Shown here: positions 23,827 through 33,073 of the stretch, piece by piece
Layout of the letters: each line of letters opens with the position of its first letter
Numbering within the stretch: position 1 is the stretch's first letter
Source: Bacillota bacterium
GTDB taxonomy: Bacteria > Bacillota > Clostridia > Oscillospirales > Ruminococcaceae
Length of the DNA: 64,000 nucleotides
Reading direction: 5' to 3'
Assembly (NCBI GenBank): GCA_023433405.1
Contig: JAEZCT010000067.1
Span: forward strand, 1-64,000
Notes under the pieces: generated by a model
What the model was told of the DNA's origin: nothing
Databases searched by the model: none
The model's input: the letters and a program-made list of their open reading frames with translations, nothing else
Translations under genes and position numbers: made by a program

Positions 23827-24117
23827 AATCATTCTCCCCAATCTTATTGAATAAACGCTCTTCTCGTTTAGGCCTTGCTTTAAAAAGTGCCGAACATTCC
23901 ACAGCACTGCCTTCGCTTTACGGGTATAGGCTAAAGACCCGTTTTAAAAAAAGAGTAAGAATCATTAAAGTGTGTCAGCGACGCACTTTTTTCTTAATTG
24001 TATTCGGCTGATGCTATTATCCGATAAACACGCGGATTTTTTCTACTCTTTTTTAGAAGGTTAGGGTTGGCGTCAGTCGGGAATGCCCGTCATTCTTCAC
24101 CGCGTCGGCAATAAGGC
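23827..24117. other. ilvD-leuA intergenic region with hairpin and repeat fragment
   Basis: This is the longest internal gap of the operon (291 nt). It contains an inverted repeat, AAAGTGTGTC…GACGCACTTT (about 23969-23991), extended outward by TAAGAA/TTCTTA, with its T-run on the + strand. It also holds a fragment of the ATACTA repeat family (CTATTATCCGATAAACACGC, about 24015-24034). I see no coding frame and no clear secondary promoter. Confidence 0.5.
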
Positions 24118-25791
24118 TTAACCCTGCGGGCAGAGCAGAACCCCGCCCTTATCCGCGCTGGTCACCATGCTTTGGTACTTTTTGAGTACACCCGTTACCT
24201 CACGGGGCGGCTTTAGTACGGTGGTTTTCTTACGCTCCAGCATCTCCTCGGGGGATAGGCGCACGTTTAGGCTGTAAGAGGGGATGTCGATTTCGATGAT
24301 ATCCCCTTCCCGCAGGAGGGAGATGGGTCCGCCCAGCGCCGCTTCGGGGGAGATATGCCCAATGGCAGCACCCCTTGTGGCACCCGAAAAGCGTCCGTCG
24401 GTAATAAGCGCGACCTCTTTATCCAGCCCCATTCCCGCAATGGCGGAGGTGGGGGACAGCATCTCGCGCATACCCGGGCCGCCGGAGGGGCCTTCGTAGC
24501 GGATAACCACCACATCACCGGGCTTGATTTGCCCCGCGAAGATGGCCTTGCTTGCCTCGTCCTCACCGTCAAACACCCGGGCGGGGCCGGAGTGCTTTAG
24601 CATCTCGGGGGCTACCGCGCTGCGCTTAACCACCGAGCCGTTTGGGGCAAGGTTGCCAAACAAAATCGCAAGCCCCCCCGTCTGGGAGTAAGGGTTCTCA
24701 ATGGGACGAATGACCTCGGGGTTTTTGTTCTTTACTCCCTTTAGCAGGTCGCCCAGCGTACCGCCCGCCGTTACCGGCACCCCGGTATCGAGGTGGCCGG
24801 CCTTCGCAATCTCCGCCATAACCGCCAGCACGCCGCCCGCGGCGAAAAGGTCCTGCATATGGTGGGCGCCGGCGGGGGCTAGGTGGCATAGGTTTGGGGT
24901 GCGGCTGCTCACCTCGTTAATCAGCTCAAGGCTAAAGTCCACATCCGCCTCATGGCAAATCGCCGCAAGGTGCAGCACCGTGTTGGTGGAGCAGCCCAGC
25001 GCCATATCCACCGCCAGCGCGTTTCGTATACTGCGCTCGTTTAGGATATCACGCGCGCGTACATTGCCGCGCACCAGCTCCATAATGCGTTCCCCTGCCG
25101 CTTCGGCAAGACGGGTACGGTGTGCATACACGGCGGGAATGCTGCCGTTGCCCGGCAAGGCAATACCCACCGCCTCGCACAGGCAGCCCATAGAGTTTGC
25201 GGTAAACATACCCGAGCAGGAGCCGCAGGAGGGACAGGCGTTATCCTCAATATAAGCAAGACGCTCGTCGTCAATCTTACCCACGGTGTGGGCGCCCACC
25301 GCCTCAAACACGCTGTTTAGGTCCATATACCTGCCGTCGTCGCCGCACAGGGAGAGCATTGGCCCGCCGGTGACAAAGATGCTGGGCAGGTTCAGACGAA
25401 CCGCCGCCATGAGCATACCCGGGGTGATCTTATCGCAGCTTGGCAAAAAGACTAAGCCGTCAAAGCAGTGTGCCATTGCCATACATTCCACGCTGTCGGC
25501 AATCACCTCGCGGGAAACTAAGGAGTATTTCATGCCGTTGTGACCCATGGCAATACCGTCGCAAACCGCAATGGTGTTAAATTCCAGCGGCGTTCCGCCC
25601 GCTGCCAGCACGCCGTCCTTGACGGCGCGGGATAGTCGGTCAAGGTGAGTGTGTCCCGGCACGACCTCGTTATAGGAGTTAACGATGCCGATGATGGGTC
25701 GGTTAATCTGCGCGTCGCTTAGTCCGTTTGCCTTTAGCAGCGAGCGCGACGGCGCGCGCTGTACGCCCTTTTTAATGTTGTCGCTGTTCAT
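24118..25791 (-). CDS. ilvD: Dihydroxy-acid dehydratase IlvD
   Basis: It dehydrates dihydroxyisovalerate and dihydroxymethylvalerate to the 2-oxo acids. The 557 residues show the family residues: GIVNSYNEVVPGHTHLD, CDGIAMGHNGMKYSL, LPSCDKITPGMLM (cluster Cys), DNACPSCGSCSGMFTANSM (cluster Cys), and ALITDGRFSGATRG. The start at 25791 follows GAAAGGGATGG. A second, more distant IlvD/Edd-family gene occurs at 62255-63979. Confidence 0.96.
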   Translation of the reverse strand: MNSDNIKKGVQRAPSRSLLKANGLSDAQINRPIIGIVNSYNEVVPGHTHLDRLSRAVKDGVLAAGGTPLEFNTIAVCDGIAMGHNGMKYSLVSREVIADSVECMAMAHCFDGLVFLPSCDKITPGMLMAAVRLNLPSIFVTGGPMLSLCGDDGRYMDLNSVFEAVGAHTVGKIDDERLAYIEDNACPSCGSCSGMFTANSMGCLCEAVGIALPGNGSIPAVYAHRTRLAEAAGERIMELVRGNVRARDILNERSIRNALAVDMALGCSTNTVLHLAAICHEADVDFSLELINEVSSRTPNLCHLAPAGAHHMQDLFAAGGVLAVMAEIAKAGHLDTGVPVTAGGTLGDLLKGVKNKNPEVIRPIENPYSQTGGLAILFGNLAPNGSVVKRSAVAPEMLKHSGPARVFDGEDEASKAIFAGQIKPGDVVVIRYEGPSGGPGMREMLSPTSAIAGMGLDKEVALITDGRFSGATRGAAIGHISPEAALGGPISLLREGDIIEIDIPSYSLNVRLSPEEMLERKKTTVLKPPREVTGVLKKYQSMVTSADKGGVLLCPQG

Positions 25792-25944
25792 CTTGACCAT
25801 CCCTTTCAAAAAAAAGCTGGCGGCCTGCGGGGCCGTTAGGGGGAGTAAATGGAATAAGATATTGGGAGAAGGTTTTGGCGCGATTGTTGTTTATAGATAC
25901 CGTTCCGGCATCTGTGCAGGAACGGTATTGCAACGAATGTTTTT

Positions 25945-26940
<996 letters not shown>

Positions 26941-27030
26941 TGTTTTGTTTACCTCCAAATAATCTTTATATGAATAAAATAATACCCCATAGAGATGGCG
27001 GCGGGCAGAGTGGAGAGAGTATAATACCCT

Positions 27031-27540
27031 CTAGCTTTTGCCTTCTGCCAGGCAGTAGTTGTTGCGGCCAATGGCGGTTACGCCGGTTCGGCAGATCTCC
27101 ATAATATTGTAGGGTCGCAAATACTCCACAAAGGCGTCGAGCTTTGCGCGGTTGCCGGTGAGCTCCACGGTAATAATCTCCTGCGAAAGGTCGATGACCT
27201 TGGCGCGAAAGATTTGCACCGCCTCGGTGACCTCATGGCGCTTACCCGGGGCGATATGCAGCTTAATGATAATCAGCTCCCGCGAGACGGTGCTCTGCGC
27301 GTCCATAAGCTGTACGGTTTTCACATCCACCAGCTTTTCCAGCTGCTTTACAATCTGTTCCTTGACGTATTCGTCCCCGGTGGAAACAATGGTCATGCGG
27401 GAAACCTCGGGATCCTCCGTTACGCCGACGGTGAGGGAATCGATGTTAAAGCCCCTCTTTGAGAACAGGCCCGCGACTCTGGTGAGCACACCAAAATGGT
27501 TGGCAACCAGTATGGAAACGATAAATTGATCGTTGTTCAT
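27031..27540 (-). CDS. ilvN: Acetolactate synthase small (regulatory) subunit
   Basis: This 169-residue protein stimulates IlvB and confers valine feedback inhibition. It has an N-terminal ACT domain (VANHFGVLTRVAGLFSKRGFNIDSLTVG) and the C-terminal IlvH-type domain (EIITVELTGNRAKLDAFVEYLRPY…GVTAIGR). AAAGGA precedes the ATG. It lies 33 nt after ilvB. Confidence 0.96.
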   Translation of the reverse strand: MNNDQFIVSILVANHFGVLTRVAGLFSKRGFNIDSLTVGVTEDPEVSRMTIVSTGDEYVKEQIVKQLEKLVDVKTVQLMDAQSTVSRELIIIKLHIAPGKRHEVTEAVQIFRAKVIDLSQEIITVELTGNRAKLDAFVEYLRPYNIMEICRTGVTAIGRNNYCLAEGKS

Positions 27541-27572
27541 GGGTTTGACCGTCCTTTCTATCGTAAAGGCAG

Positions 27573-29234
27573 TTATTTTAAGATAATATCCTTAATGCTG
27601 CCCCCCGGCGGAATCATGGGCAGTACGCGCTCGTCGCTGTCAATGCGGCAATCCAGCAAAAACGGTCCCTTGTGGGCAAAGGCCTTTTGGACGGCGGGCT
27701 GCAATTCATCCAGGGTGTTAACCGCAAGCCCCGCGCCGCCAAACGCCTCGGCAAGCTTTACAAAATCGGTTTTGCGGTTTAAAGAAGTCTGGCTGTAGCG
27801 CTTGCCAAAAAACTGCGTCTGCCACTGGCGAACCATGCCCAGGGCGTTGTTGTTAAGCACCACCACAATAACCGGCAGCTCGAAGCTTACCGCCGTGGCA
27901 AGCTCGGCAAGGTTCATATGAAAGCTGCCGTCGCTTGTAAACAGCACGGTTTTTTGCCTGCCGGTGGCAAGGCACGCGCCGATGGCGGCACCCAAGCCAT
28001 AGCCCATGGTACCCAAGCCGCCGCTTGTGGAGAAGGTGCGCGGCGTTTGGAAACGGTAGTACTGCGCGGCCCACATCTGGTGCTGACCAACGTCGGTGGC
28101 AATAACGGTATTGGGGCTTGCGCAGTCGTTAACGGCAGCAATCACCGCCTGCGGGGTAAGCTCCCCCGCCCTCATGTCAATGCAGTTCTGGGGACAGGTG
28201 CGAAACTCCTCCACCTCGTCATGCCATTCGGGGCGCTCTGCTTTTTTCAGCTGGGAAAGAAGGGCGTTTAAAATACCCTTGATATCGCCGATAACGCCCG
28301 TATAAGCCGCGATGTTCTTGCCAATTTCGGCGGGGTCGATGTCGATATGAATGACGGTGCGTCCGCCCGAAAACTCGCGCTTGTTGCCGGTGGCACGGTC
28401 GGAGAACCGGGTGCCGACGGCGATGATGACATCGCATTTGGATAACGCGCGGTTAGAGGCAAAGCGCCCGTGCATTCCCACCATGCCAAGGTTGCGCAGG
28501 TTGTCGGAGGGGATGGCGGTAAGACCCATCATGCTAAGGCCGATAGGGGCGTCAATGCGCTCGGCAAGCTCCAAAAGCTCCGCCCCCGCCTCGGATGCGA
28601 CCACGCCGCCGCCCGCGTAGATGTATGGGCGCTGCGCGCCCGCAATCAGCTCCGCGATATGGGCGCATTCCGCCGTTTTATCCCCCGCGGGCGTTAACGG
28701 CTCGGGGAATTTCGGTTCATACTCGGTCTGAGAGGTCTGCACATCCTTGGGAATATCGATGAGCACGGGACCTTTTCTGCCCTCGTTGGCAATGCGGAAC
28801 GCCTCGCGGATGGTGTCGGCGAGCTTCTCCACATCCTTAACAATGTAGTTGTGCTTGGTAATCGGCATCGTCACGCCGGTGATGTCTACCTCTTGAAAGC
28901 TGTCGCGCCCGATTAACGGGGTGGGTACGTTTCCTGTAATCGCGACCAGTGGGGTGCTGTCGAGGTAGGCGGTGGCAATGCCGGTTACCAGGTTGGTTGC
29001 GCCGGGGCCGGAGGTGGCGATAACCACGCCGGTCTTGCCGCTGACTCTTGCAAAGCTATCCGCCGCGTGTGCGGCTCCCTGCTCGTGGCAGGTGATATAA
29101 TGGGTAATTTTATCCGAGCTTTTATAAAGTTCATCGTAGATGTTAAGCACCTGCCCGCCCGGGTAGCCAAAGACGGTGTCTACCCCTTGTTCCAGCAGAG
29201 TTTCTATGAGAATTTGCGCTCCGGTCAGCATCAT
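27573..29234 (-). CDS. ilvB: Acetolactate synthase large (catalytic) subunit
   Basis: A thiamine-diphosphate enzyme that condenses two pyruvates, or pyruvate with 2-oxobutyrate. The 553 residues include the catalytic Glu in ITCHEQGAAHAADS (about 50), SGPGATNLVTGIATAYLDSTPLVAITG, the FAD-binding middle domain, and the ThDP motif near GDGSFHMN-like TSDGSFHMNLAELATAV…LNNNALGMVRQWQ. It is the first structural gene of the operon, about 340 nt downstream of an attenuator. Confidence 0.96.
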   Translation of the reverse strand: MMLTGAQILIETLLEQGVDTVFGYPGGQVLNIYDELYKSSDKITHYITCHEQGAAHAADSFARVSGKTGVVIATSGPGATNLVTGIATAYLDSTPLVAITGNVPTPLIGRDSFQEVDITGVTMPITKHNYIVKDVEKLADTIREAFRIANEGRKGPVLIDIPKDVQTSQTEYEPKFPEPLTPAGDKTAECAHIAELIAGAQRPYIYAGGGVVASEAGAELLELAERIDAPIGLSMMGLTAIPSDNLRNLGMVGMHGRFASNRALSKCDVIIAVGTRFSDRATGNKREFSGGRTVIHIDIDPAEIGKNIAAYTGVIGDIKGILNALLSQLKKAERPEWHDEVEEFRTCPQNCIDMRAGELTPQAVIAAVNDCASPNTVIATDVGQHQMWAAQYYRFQTPRTFSTSGGLGTMGYGLGAAIGACLATGRQKTVLFTSDGSFHMNLAELATAVSFELPVIVVVLNNNALGMVRQWQTQFFGKRYSQTSLNRKTDFVKLAEAFGGAGLAVNTLDELQPAVQKAFAHKGPFLLDCRIDSDERVLPMIPPGGSIKDIILK

Positions 29235-29348
29235 AGCGTTTGTTTCCTTTCCTGTTGCGATTTTTGTTACACGTTATGCCGCGGGTTTCCGGCGCTCCGG
29301 TAATCCGCCCTTTGCATGACGCGCAGCCTTTTCTTGCGGCAGGCAGTC

Positions 29349-29450
29349 TTAGCTGGCGAACCCCGCACCGGAGCCGGTGACAGCGACAGATAGCGTTAGG
29401 ACATCCCGCAGCGCGAAGACGCGCGCAACGAGGACGAAGGTGTTTTTCAT
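29349..29450 (-). CDS. Small Val/Leu-rich ORF in the ilvB 5' leader
   Basis: This 33-codon frame starts with MKNTFVLVARVFALRDVL and has GGGAAAGGGA 10-16 bases upstream. Six of its first 24 codons are Val and four are Leu. It lies between the attenuator and ilvB. No terminator hairpin with a T-run follows it, so if translated it would act differently from the main leader peptide, or it may be chance. Confidence 0.4.
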   Translation of the reverse strand: MKNTFVLVARVFALRDVLTLSVAVTGSGAGFAS

Positions 29451-29482
29451 GGCGTTTAGCGTCCCTTTCCCGGTTACCTTGC

Positions 29483-29524
29483 GCCTAATACCAATACCTC
29501 ATTTATAAGGGATTGGTATTAGGC
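29483..29524. repeat. 13-bp inverted repeat in the ilvB leader
   Basis: GCCTAATACCAAT (29483-29495) and ATTGGTATTAGGC (29512-29524) are perfect inverted copies around a 16-nt centre. It resembles a deletion relic of the ATACTA element family (AATAC/GTATT ends) and lies within the ilvB 5' untranslated region. Confidence 0.65.
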
Positions 29525-29572
29525 TCAGAGTTTTGCCCTTTAAAGTGGTAGCAACCAAAAAGCAGTAGCTGC

Positions 29573-29607
29573 AAAAAAGCCCTGCGGTGAGTGTTTCACT
29601 GCAGGGC
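29573..29607 (-). terminator. Attenuator terminator of the ilv-leu operon
   Basis: Read on the minus strand, GCCCTGC and GCAGGGC form a stem extended by GTGA/TCAC and followed directly by TTTTTT. It lies between the leader peptide and ilvB. The upstream arm can instead pair with AGGGCC at 29648-29653, just beyond the leader stop codon, giving a competing antiterminator. Confidence 0.9.
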
Positions 29608-29656
29608 CAACATGGTTTATTTGATTGCAAGGCGGTCTATTTTAACCGGCCCTTCA

Positions 29657-29764
29657 TCATTCCCTTGTTTGCAGCGCAACACAATTCGCATCATCACTAA
29701 CTAGTCCGACGACTAGAGCGATAATGACGATAATAATGTTGGCGATGGAAAACATCGGAATCAT
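29657..29764 (-). CDS. ilv operon leader peptide (attenuation)
   Basis: A 35-codon ORF starting MIPMFSIANIIIVIIALVVG. Codons 10-22 are almost entirely Ile, Val and Leu, the three end products of the operon. AAGGAG lies about ten bases upstream of the ATG. The stop codon is 3-8 nt before the antiterminator strand, so a ribosome finishing the peptide would cover it and allow the terminator to form. A ribosome stalled in the Ile/Val/Leu run would leave it free. This is the classical ribosome-mediated attenuation layout of enteric ilv operons, here in what looks like a clostridium. No T-box sequence was seen. Confidence 0.9.
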   Translation of the reverse strand: MIPMFSIANIIIVIIALVVGLVSDDANCVALQTRE

Positions 29765-29796
29765 CAAGGCGTTTCTCCTTGCGTTTAATTTTTATT

Positions 29797-29826
29797 AGTA
29801 TAGCAGATGGCAAAGCGGGCTGTCAA
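29797..29826 (-). promoter_or_regulatory. Promoter of the ilv-leu operon
   Basis: On the minus strand TTGACA (29821-29826), an 18-nt spacer, and TATACT (29797-29802). Transcription would start near 29790, about 25 nt before the leader peptide ATG. Confidence 0.88.
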
Positions 29827-30097
29827 GGTATTTTACAGAGTTTTTATATTTATGTGGTGAGGTTAAAACGCGAACCGGGTAATGCTTATCCCATTTGAAA
29901 AAGGAGCAGGGATGATAAACCGTACAGCGGCGTAAGCATTGCCGCCACGCGGTTACTCATTTAATTGTGTCAGCGTGCCTTTGGCATTTTTAACAGGGTT
30001 CGGTATACGTTGCGTTTTGTCTGCGATGTGTTATATTGTTATAGAGCGGTTGACCTTATAATAATTGAAAATGAAATTAAAAAAGGATAAAAAGCCT
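29827..30097. other. Divergent intergenic region, ilv operon / MBL gene
   Basis: It separates the leftward ilv promoter from the rightward MBL-fold gene. A likely + strand promoter is TTGCGT (30010-30015), 16-nt spacer, TATATT (30032-30037). A 7-codon ORF with a strong ribosome site (AAAAAGGAGCAGGG then ATG at about 29912) is present; its significance is unknown. Confidence 0.5.
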
Positions 30098-30748
30098 ATG
30101 GAGCTCAGTGAAATCAAGATAAAAAATAGGGCGGTTCGGTTTTTATACAGCAATCCTGAATGGGATGTAAGCATGAGCTTGATAAGGGGGAACAAAAACA
30201 ACTACATCATCGACACAGGGCTAGGGTCATTATGCGCCGAGCCGATGAAAAAGGCGATAAAAGGCGACGAAAAAATGACCGTCGTCATCAACACCCACCA
30301 CCATTGGGATCATGTGTGGGGCAACGGCGCCTTTCGTGACGGCATGATTGCCGCGCACACGCTGTGCCGGGAGCTGATTGCGAATAAATGGGACGAAATG
30401 CTGCAAAAAAACGGCAAGTACCGCACCGGCCAAGCGGAGCGGAGCCTGCCCGGTGTAGTATTTGATAAGGAGCTATATTTTGCGGAGGATCAAATCAGGC
30501 TTTTTCATTCCCCCGGGCATACCCCCGATTCCATCAGCGTATTGGACGAAGCGGAGGGTGTGCTGTATCTGGGCGACAACGTGGGGGATACGCCCGAGGA
30601 GCCGGTACCCAGTCTCTATTGCGAAAAGGCAGTATATATCAATACCCTACAAGAGTATCAGCGTCTGGATTATGATGTGTGTGTCTCCGGTCACAATGTG
30701 GTTTTGAAAAAGGATATTTTGAATAAGATTTTGTCCATGATGGAATAG
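30098..30748 (+). CDS. MBL-fold metallo-hydrolase
   Basis: A metallo-beta-lactamase-fold hydrolase of 216 residues. The metal-binding HxHxDH motif is seen as NTHHHWDHVWGNG, with further ligands in FHSPGHTPDS (His), YLGDNVGD (Asp) and VSGHN (His). Substrates in this superfamily range from thioesters to phosphodiesters, and nothing here narrows it. The ATG at 30098 follows AAAAAAGGAT; a TTG eleven codons upstream is in frame. Only 35 nt separate it from the radical SAM gene, so the two are probably co-transcribed. Confidence 0.85.
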   Translation: MELSEIKIKNRAVRFLYSNPEWDVSMSLIRGNKNNYIIDTGLGSLCAEPMKKAIKGDEKMTVVINTHHHWDHVWGNGAFRDGMIAAHTLCRELIANKWDEMLQKNGKYRTGQAERSLPGVVFDKELYFAEDQIRLFHSPGHTPDSISVLDEAEGVLYLGDNVGDTPEEPVPSLYCEKAVYINTLQEYQRLDYDVCVSGHNVVLKKDILNKILSMME

Positions 30749-30783
30749 GGCGTTTGGGTACTAAATAAAAAGGGGGCGGCAGG

Positions 30784-31734
30784 ATGTGCGCGGCTGCGCA
30801 AAATCCGTTTATTTTCTCGGATAATAACAAGCGCTATCACACCCTGCGCTACCATTTGGGTGGGCGGTTTTCCCATAGGGTATTTAAAGCGTCGCTGGAC
30901 GGCGGGTTTACCTGCCCAAACCTTGACGGCACCAAGGGGACGGGGGGCTGTGCTTACTGCCTTTTTGGCGGCAGTGAGTTTACAAGCGGCGCGCTGGATG
31001 TTGCTTTGCAGATAAGGCGGGAGCTTGACCGGGTGCGCGCCAAATTTGCCGGCGCGGAGGTGATAGCCTACTTTCAGGCGCACACCAATACCTATGCGCC
31101 GGTAGAACGGCTGAAAACCGTGTACGACACAGCGCTGTGCCAACAGGGAGTATGCGGGCTTAGCGTCGCCACGCGGTGTGACGCGCTGCCTGAGAATGTG
31201 CTGGATTACCTCGCGGAGCTTGCAACCAAAACCTACCTGACGGTGGAGCTTGGGCTGCAGACGGTACACGACCGCACTGCGCGGCTTGTTTGCCGCGGGC
31301 ACACCTTTGCAGAATTTCTGACGGCGTATTATGCCCTTCAATTACGCGGCGTTCGCGTCTGCGTTCACCTCATAAACGGTTTGCCCGGTGAGACGTTTGA
31401 GGACATGACCGAGACCGCGCGGGTGGTGGGGGGCTTGCGTCCTGACGGGGTTAAGCTGCACCTTTTACACATCCTGCGCGGCACCACACTTGCGGATTGG
31501 TACGCGCGGGGGGAGGTTACCCCCATGACGCGGCAGGAATACATCCGCACGGTATGCGCACAGCTTGCCCTTTTGCCCCCTCAAACGGTAATAGAGCGGC
31601 TGACGGGGGATGGCGCGCGGGATACGCTGATAGCCCCCCTGTGGAGCCTTGACAAGGTAGCGACACTGGGCGGCATTGATAAAATGCTGGCGGAGCATAA
31701 CCTGTGGCAGGGCAAAAATTATACGCCGGGTTAA
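30784..31734 (+). CDS. Radical SAM protein, YtqA/TIGR01212 family
   Basis: A radical SAM enzyme of 316 residues. The cluster cysteines are in the motif FTCPNLDGTKGTGGCAYCLFGG, in the wide spacing typical of the YtqA/TIGR01212 group. Further family marks are AYFQAHTNTYAP, SVATRCDALPENVLDYL, VELGLQTVHDRTARLVCRGH, and HLINGLPGETFEDMTETARVV. The family's reaction is not established as far as I know. It lies in an operon with the MBL hydrolase. Confidence 0.9.
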   Translation: MCAAAQNPFIFSDNNKRYHTLRYHLGGRFSHRVFKASLDGGFTCPNLDGTKGTGGCAYCLFGGSEFTSGALDVALQIRRELDRVRAKFAGAEVIAYFQAHTNTYAPVERLKTVYDTALCQQGVCGLSVATRCDALPENVLDYLAELATKTYLTVELGLQTVHDRTARLVCRGHTFAEFLTAYYALQLRGVRVCVHLINGLPGETFEDMTETARVVGGLRPDGVKLHLLHILRGTTLADWYARGEVTPMTRQEYIRTVCAQLALLPPQTVIERLTGDGARDTLIAPLWSLDKVATLGGIDKMLAEHNLWQGKNYTPG

Positions 31735-31768
31735 GCTGCAAGAATTTCTCGATTTAAGGAAACTGGGA

Positions 31769-32116
31769 CTATACCCTGTTTTGCCCGCCCCAGTCGCACA
31801 TCGCATCCAATACAGGAATAAGCGAACGCCCCCGCTCGGTGAGAATATATTCTACCTTGGGTGGTATTTGCGGGTACTCGGTGCGCAGGAGAATGCCGTC
31901 TGCCTCCAGCTCCTTCAGTGTCAGGCTCAGGGTTTTAAAGGATATGGTGCCGACCCTGCGTTTTAGCTCATTAAACCGCAGAACTCCGCATTCGGCCAGC
32001 CAGTACATCAATATCATTTTGTATTTGCCGCCAATGATAGAAAGGGTATATCCGAAATCGGTGTCGGCAAGCGCAACACCGGTTTCCAGACAGCGTTCAG
32101 CGTTCATATTAGCCAT
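31769..32116 (-). CDS. HxlR-family transcriptional regulator
   Basis: A winged-helix regulator of 115 residues: YTLSIIGGKYKMILMYWLAECGVLRFNELKRRVGTISFKTLSLTLKELEADGILLRTEYPQIPPKVEYILTERG region is typical HxlR/MarR-like DNA-binding architecture. A Cys lies near the N-terminus (MANMNAERC), placed as in the redox/quinone-sensing HxlR proteins YodB and CatR of Bacillus; it would be Cys6 if translation began at the second Met. It is divergent from a flavodoxin-fold protein, which is its likely target. An inverted repeat lies in the shared promoter region. Confidence 0.9.
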   Translation of the reverse strand: MANMNAERCLETGVALADTDFGYTLSIIGGKYKMILMYWLAECGVLRFNELKRRVGTISFKTLSLTLKELEADGILLRTEYPQIPPKVEYILTERGRSLIPVLDAMCDWGGQNRV

Positions 32117-32128
32117 ACTCTCCCTTGC

Positions 32129-32184
32129 GTAAGTATATGTAGTGAATGTGCATACTTTACAGCGCTATTATTACACAGTAAAAT
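32129..32184. promoter_or_regulatory. Divergent promoter with candidate HxlR operator
   Basis: GTAAGTAT (32129-32136) and ATACTTTAC (32152-32160) form an imperfect inverted repeat with a 15-nt centre. A + strand promoter overlaps its right arm: TTTACA (32156-32161), 17-nt spacer, TAAAAT (32179-32184). Binding there would occlude the flavodoxin gene's -35 region. Confidence 0.6.
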
Positions 32185-32252
32185 GAAATAGGCAAGGCTA
32201 CTGTATGATGTTAAAGCAACAAATGCACGATGAGAAGGGAATGGGCACAACG

Positions 32253-32804
32253 ATGGCGAAGAACATACTGGTACTCACAGGCAGCCCCCGTAAGAACGGC
32301 AACAGTGACCTTTTGGCGGAGGCATTTGTAAGAGGCGCCGAGGCAAAGGGTCATAGCGTCACACGGTATAACACCACCGCAAAGACCATAGGCGGCTGCC
32401 GCGCCTGTGATACCTGCTGGAGTAAGGGGCGGGCCTGCACCTTTGTGGATGGCTTTACCGAGCTGGAACCACTGCTCGAACAGGCGGAGACACTGGTTTT
32501 TGTAAGCCCCCTGTATTGGTTTGGGATGTCGGCGCAGCTCAAGGCCGCCGTTGACCGCATGTACGCGTATTCCCAGGATTTTCGCAAGGTTTCCTTGAAG
32601 ATAACCGAAAGCCTGCTGCTCACCTGTGCCGCCACCGACGAGATGAAGGAGTTCAGCGGGGAGATTGAGACCTACCGGCTGATAGCAGAATACCTAAAAT
32701 GGCAGGATAGAGGCGTCCTTGCCGTACCCGGCGTGCAGAATAAGGGGGATATTCTCAAGACCGGCGCGCTGGAAAAGGCCGAGCGGATGGGTTACGCGCT
32801 GTAG
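32253..32804 (+). CDS. Flavodoxin-fold NAD(P)H reductase
   Basis: A 183-residue FMN-binding protein of the NADPH-dependent FMN reductase/iron-sulphur flavoprotein superfamily. The FMN phosphate loop is LTGSPRKNGNSDLLAEAF, followed by GCRACDTCWSKGRACTFVDGF, a Cys-rich loop like those of iron-sulphur flavoproteins, and VFVSPLYWFGMSAQLKAAVDRMYAY. Likely a quinone, azo or nitro reductase, or an electron-transfer flavoprotein. Several in-frame ATGs lie upstream (32205, 32241); MAKNILVLTGSPRKNG is the typical family start. Confidence 0.85.
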   Translation: MAKNILVLTGSPRKNGNSDLLAEAFVRGAEAKGHSVTRYNTTAKTIGGCRACDTCWSKGRACTFVDGFTELEPLLEQAETLVFVSPLYWFGMSAQLKAAVDRMYAYSQDFRKVSLKITESLLLTCAATDEMKEFSGEIETYRLIAEYLKWQDRGVLAVPGVQNKGDILKTGALEKAERMGYAL

Positions 32805-32887
32805 CCTTTTTTCAGGCTAGTAATAATTTCGCGTCACAATAAAACAGGCTGTGCAATTAACCGCAGGCAGCCGAACAGGATTTGCTG

Positions 32888-32916
32888 TTGACAACGCGGT
32901 GAAACAGAGCTATGAT
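32888..32916 (+). promoter_or_regulatory. Promoter of the sensory hydrogenase operon
   Basis: TTGACA (32888-32893), a 17-nt spacer and TATGAT (32911-32916). It would start transcription near 32923, leaving a ~150-nt 5' leader before the thioredoxin-like gene. Confidence 0.82.
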
Positions 32917-32928
32917 TAATGTGTAACT

Positions 32929-32946
32929 TTGATAATTTATTAACAA
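32929..32946 (+). promoter_or_regulatory. Candidate Rex operator
   Basis: TTGATAATTTATTAACAA matches the clostridial Rex consensus TTGTTAANNNNTTAACAA at all but one of 14 specified positions. It lies just downstream of the predicted transcription start, where a bound repressor would block initiation or early elongation. Rex senses the NADH/NAD+ ratio and is known to control fermentation and hydrogenase genes. No rex gene is in the window. Confidence 0.7.
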
Positions 32947-33073
32947 GAAGTGGCGCTTTTTCTTGTACATAATACTAAGCCTCGCTTTAACAATTCAATA
33001 AAAACGGCTATGACAGTTTTAGAGTCTATAGAATAATTCACCATCACTTCACTGCGGACGAAAGGTTGATACC

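Noticed and set aside
29235..29830. T-box riboswitch before ilvB.
   Set aside because: No T-box consensus (GGGTGGNACCGCG-like) and no specifier-loop architecture was seen; the leader peptide explains the terminator better.
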